Made by a program: the position numbers and the translations under genes. This document shows positions 5,618-5,636 of a DNA stretch of 5,636 nt, in pieces. The stretch covers positions 1-5,636 of the forward strand of contig CAIOOC010000870.1 in the NCBI GenBank assembly GCA_903859795.1, given 5' to 3'. This stretch comes from an uncultured Bacteroidia bacterium (lineage in GTDB: Bacteria > Bacteroidota > Bacteroidia > Bacteroidales > Prolixibacteraceae). The notes under the pieces are model-generated. The model saw only the letters and a program-made list of their open reading frames with translations. It was not told the DNA's origin and did no database searches. Numbering within the stretch: position 1 is the stretch's first letter; each line of letters starts with the position of its first letter.

Positions 5618-5636
5618 ATGAATCGTCAAACTATAT
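5618..5636 (+). CDS. Possible start of the next gene, 3' partial
   Basis: An ATG at 5618 opens a frame reading M-N-R-Q-T-I before the window ends. The preceding 27 bases are AT-rich, as is usual before Bacteroidota start codons, with no clear Shine-Dalgarno site. Given a permease and an outer-membrane channel upstream on the same strand, the missing periplasmic adaptor (cusB-like) is the natural expectation. Six residues cannot confirm it. Confidence 0.35.

Overview
The window looks like part of a chromosomal heavy-metal efflux operon from a Bacteroidota bacterium. The evidence is the protein style: a long CusA-type RND permease with extra membrane helices, a TolC-family partner ending in the motif MNGKDMIMPMVTVTLPIYRK, and a TIGR02436-like four-helix-bundle protein. 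Shine-Dalgarno sites are weak or absent and the gaps between genes are AT-rich, which also fits. The exact genus cannot be read from the sequence.

Layout, all on the + strand: (1) bases 1-3365, the 3' four-fifths or so of a cusA-like gene whose N-terminus lies off the left edge; (2) bases 3529-3933, a small four-helix-bundle gene inserted between the two efflux genes; (3) bases 4010-5437, a cusC/tolC-like outer-membrane channel gene with a secretion signal; (4) a start codon at 5618 that may open the next gene, by context possibly the periplasmic adaptor (cusB). Permease, channel and adaptor would form the tripartite pump that spans the envelope and expels Cu(I)/Ag(I). All three methionines of the CusA metal site are kept, and the transmembrane-4 motif is of the CusA type rather than the CzcA type.

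The most unusual signal is a family of AT-rich decamer arrays with consensus close to GAAATAAATT, phased at 10 to 10.5 bases. It appears three times in the same geometry: an array reading GAAAT on the + strand, a core, then an array reading the reverse complement (ATTTC). Copy 1 (about 1741-2035) lies inside cusA and is read through in frame as about 90 extra residues. Copy 2 (about 3366-4060) encloses the four-helix-bundle gene, and its right arm encodes the core of the CusC signal peptide. Copy 3 (about 5431-5590) fills the gap after cusC and supplies its stop codon. I interpret these as copies of one foldback element. The copy with the four-helix-bundle gene would be the full form and the other two short derivatives. 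This resembles the intervening sequences of bacterial 23S rRNA, which also carry four-helix-bundle ORFs inside inverted ends, but here the element sits in a protein-coding operon. The arrays are visible directly; mobility, RNA folding and any role of the protein are inference.
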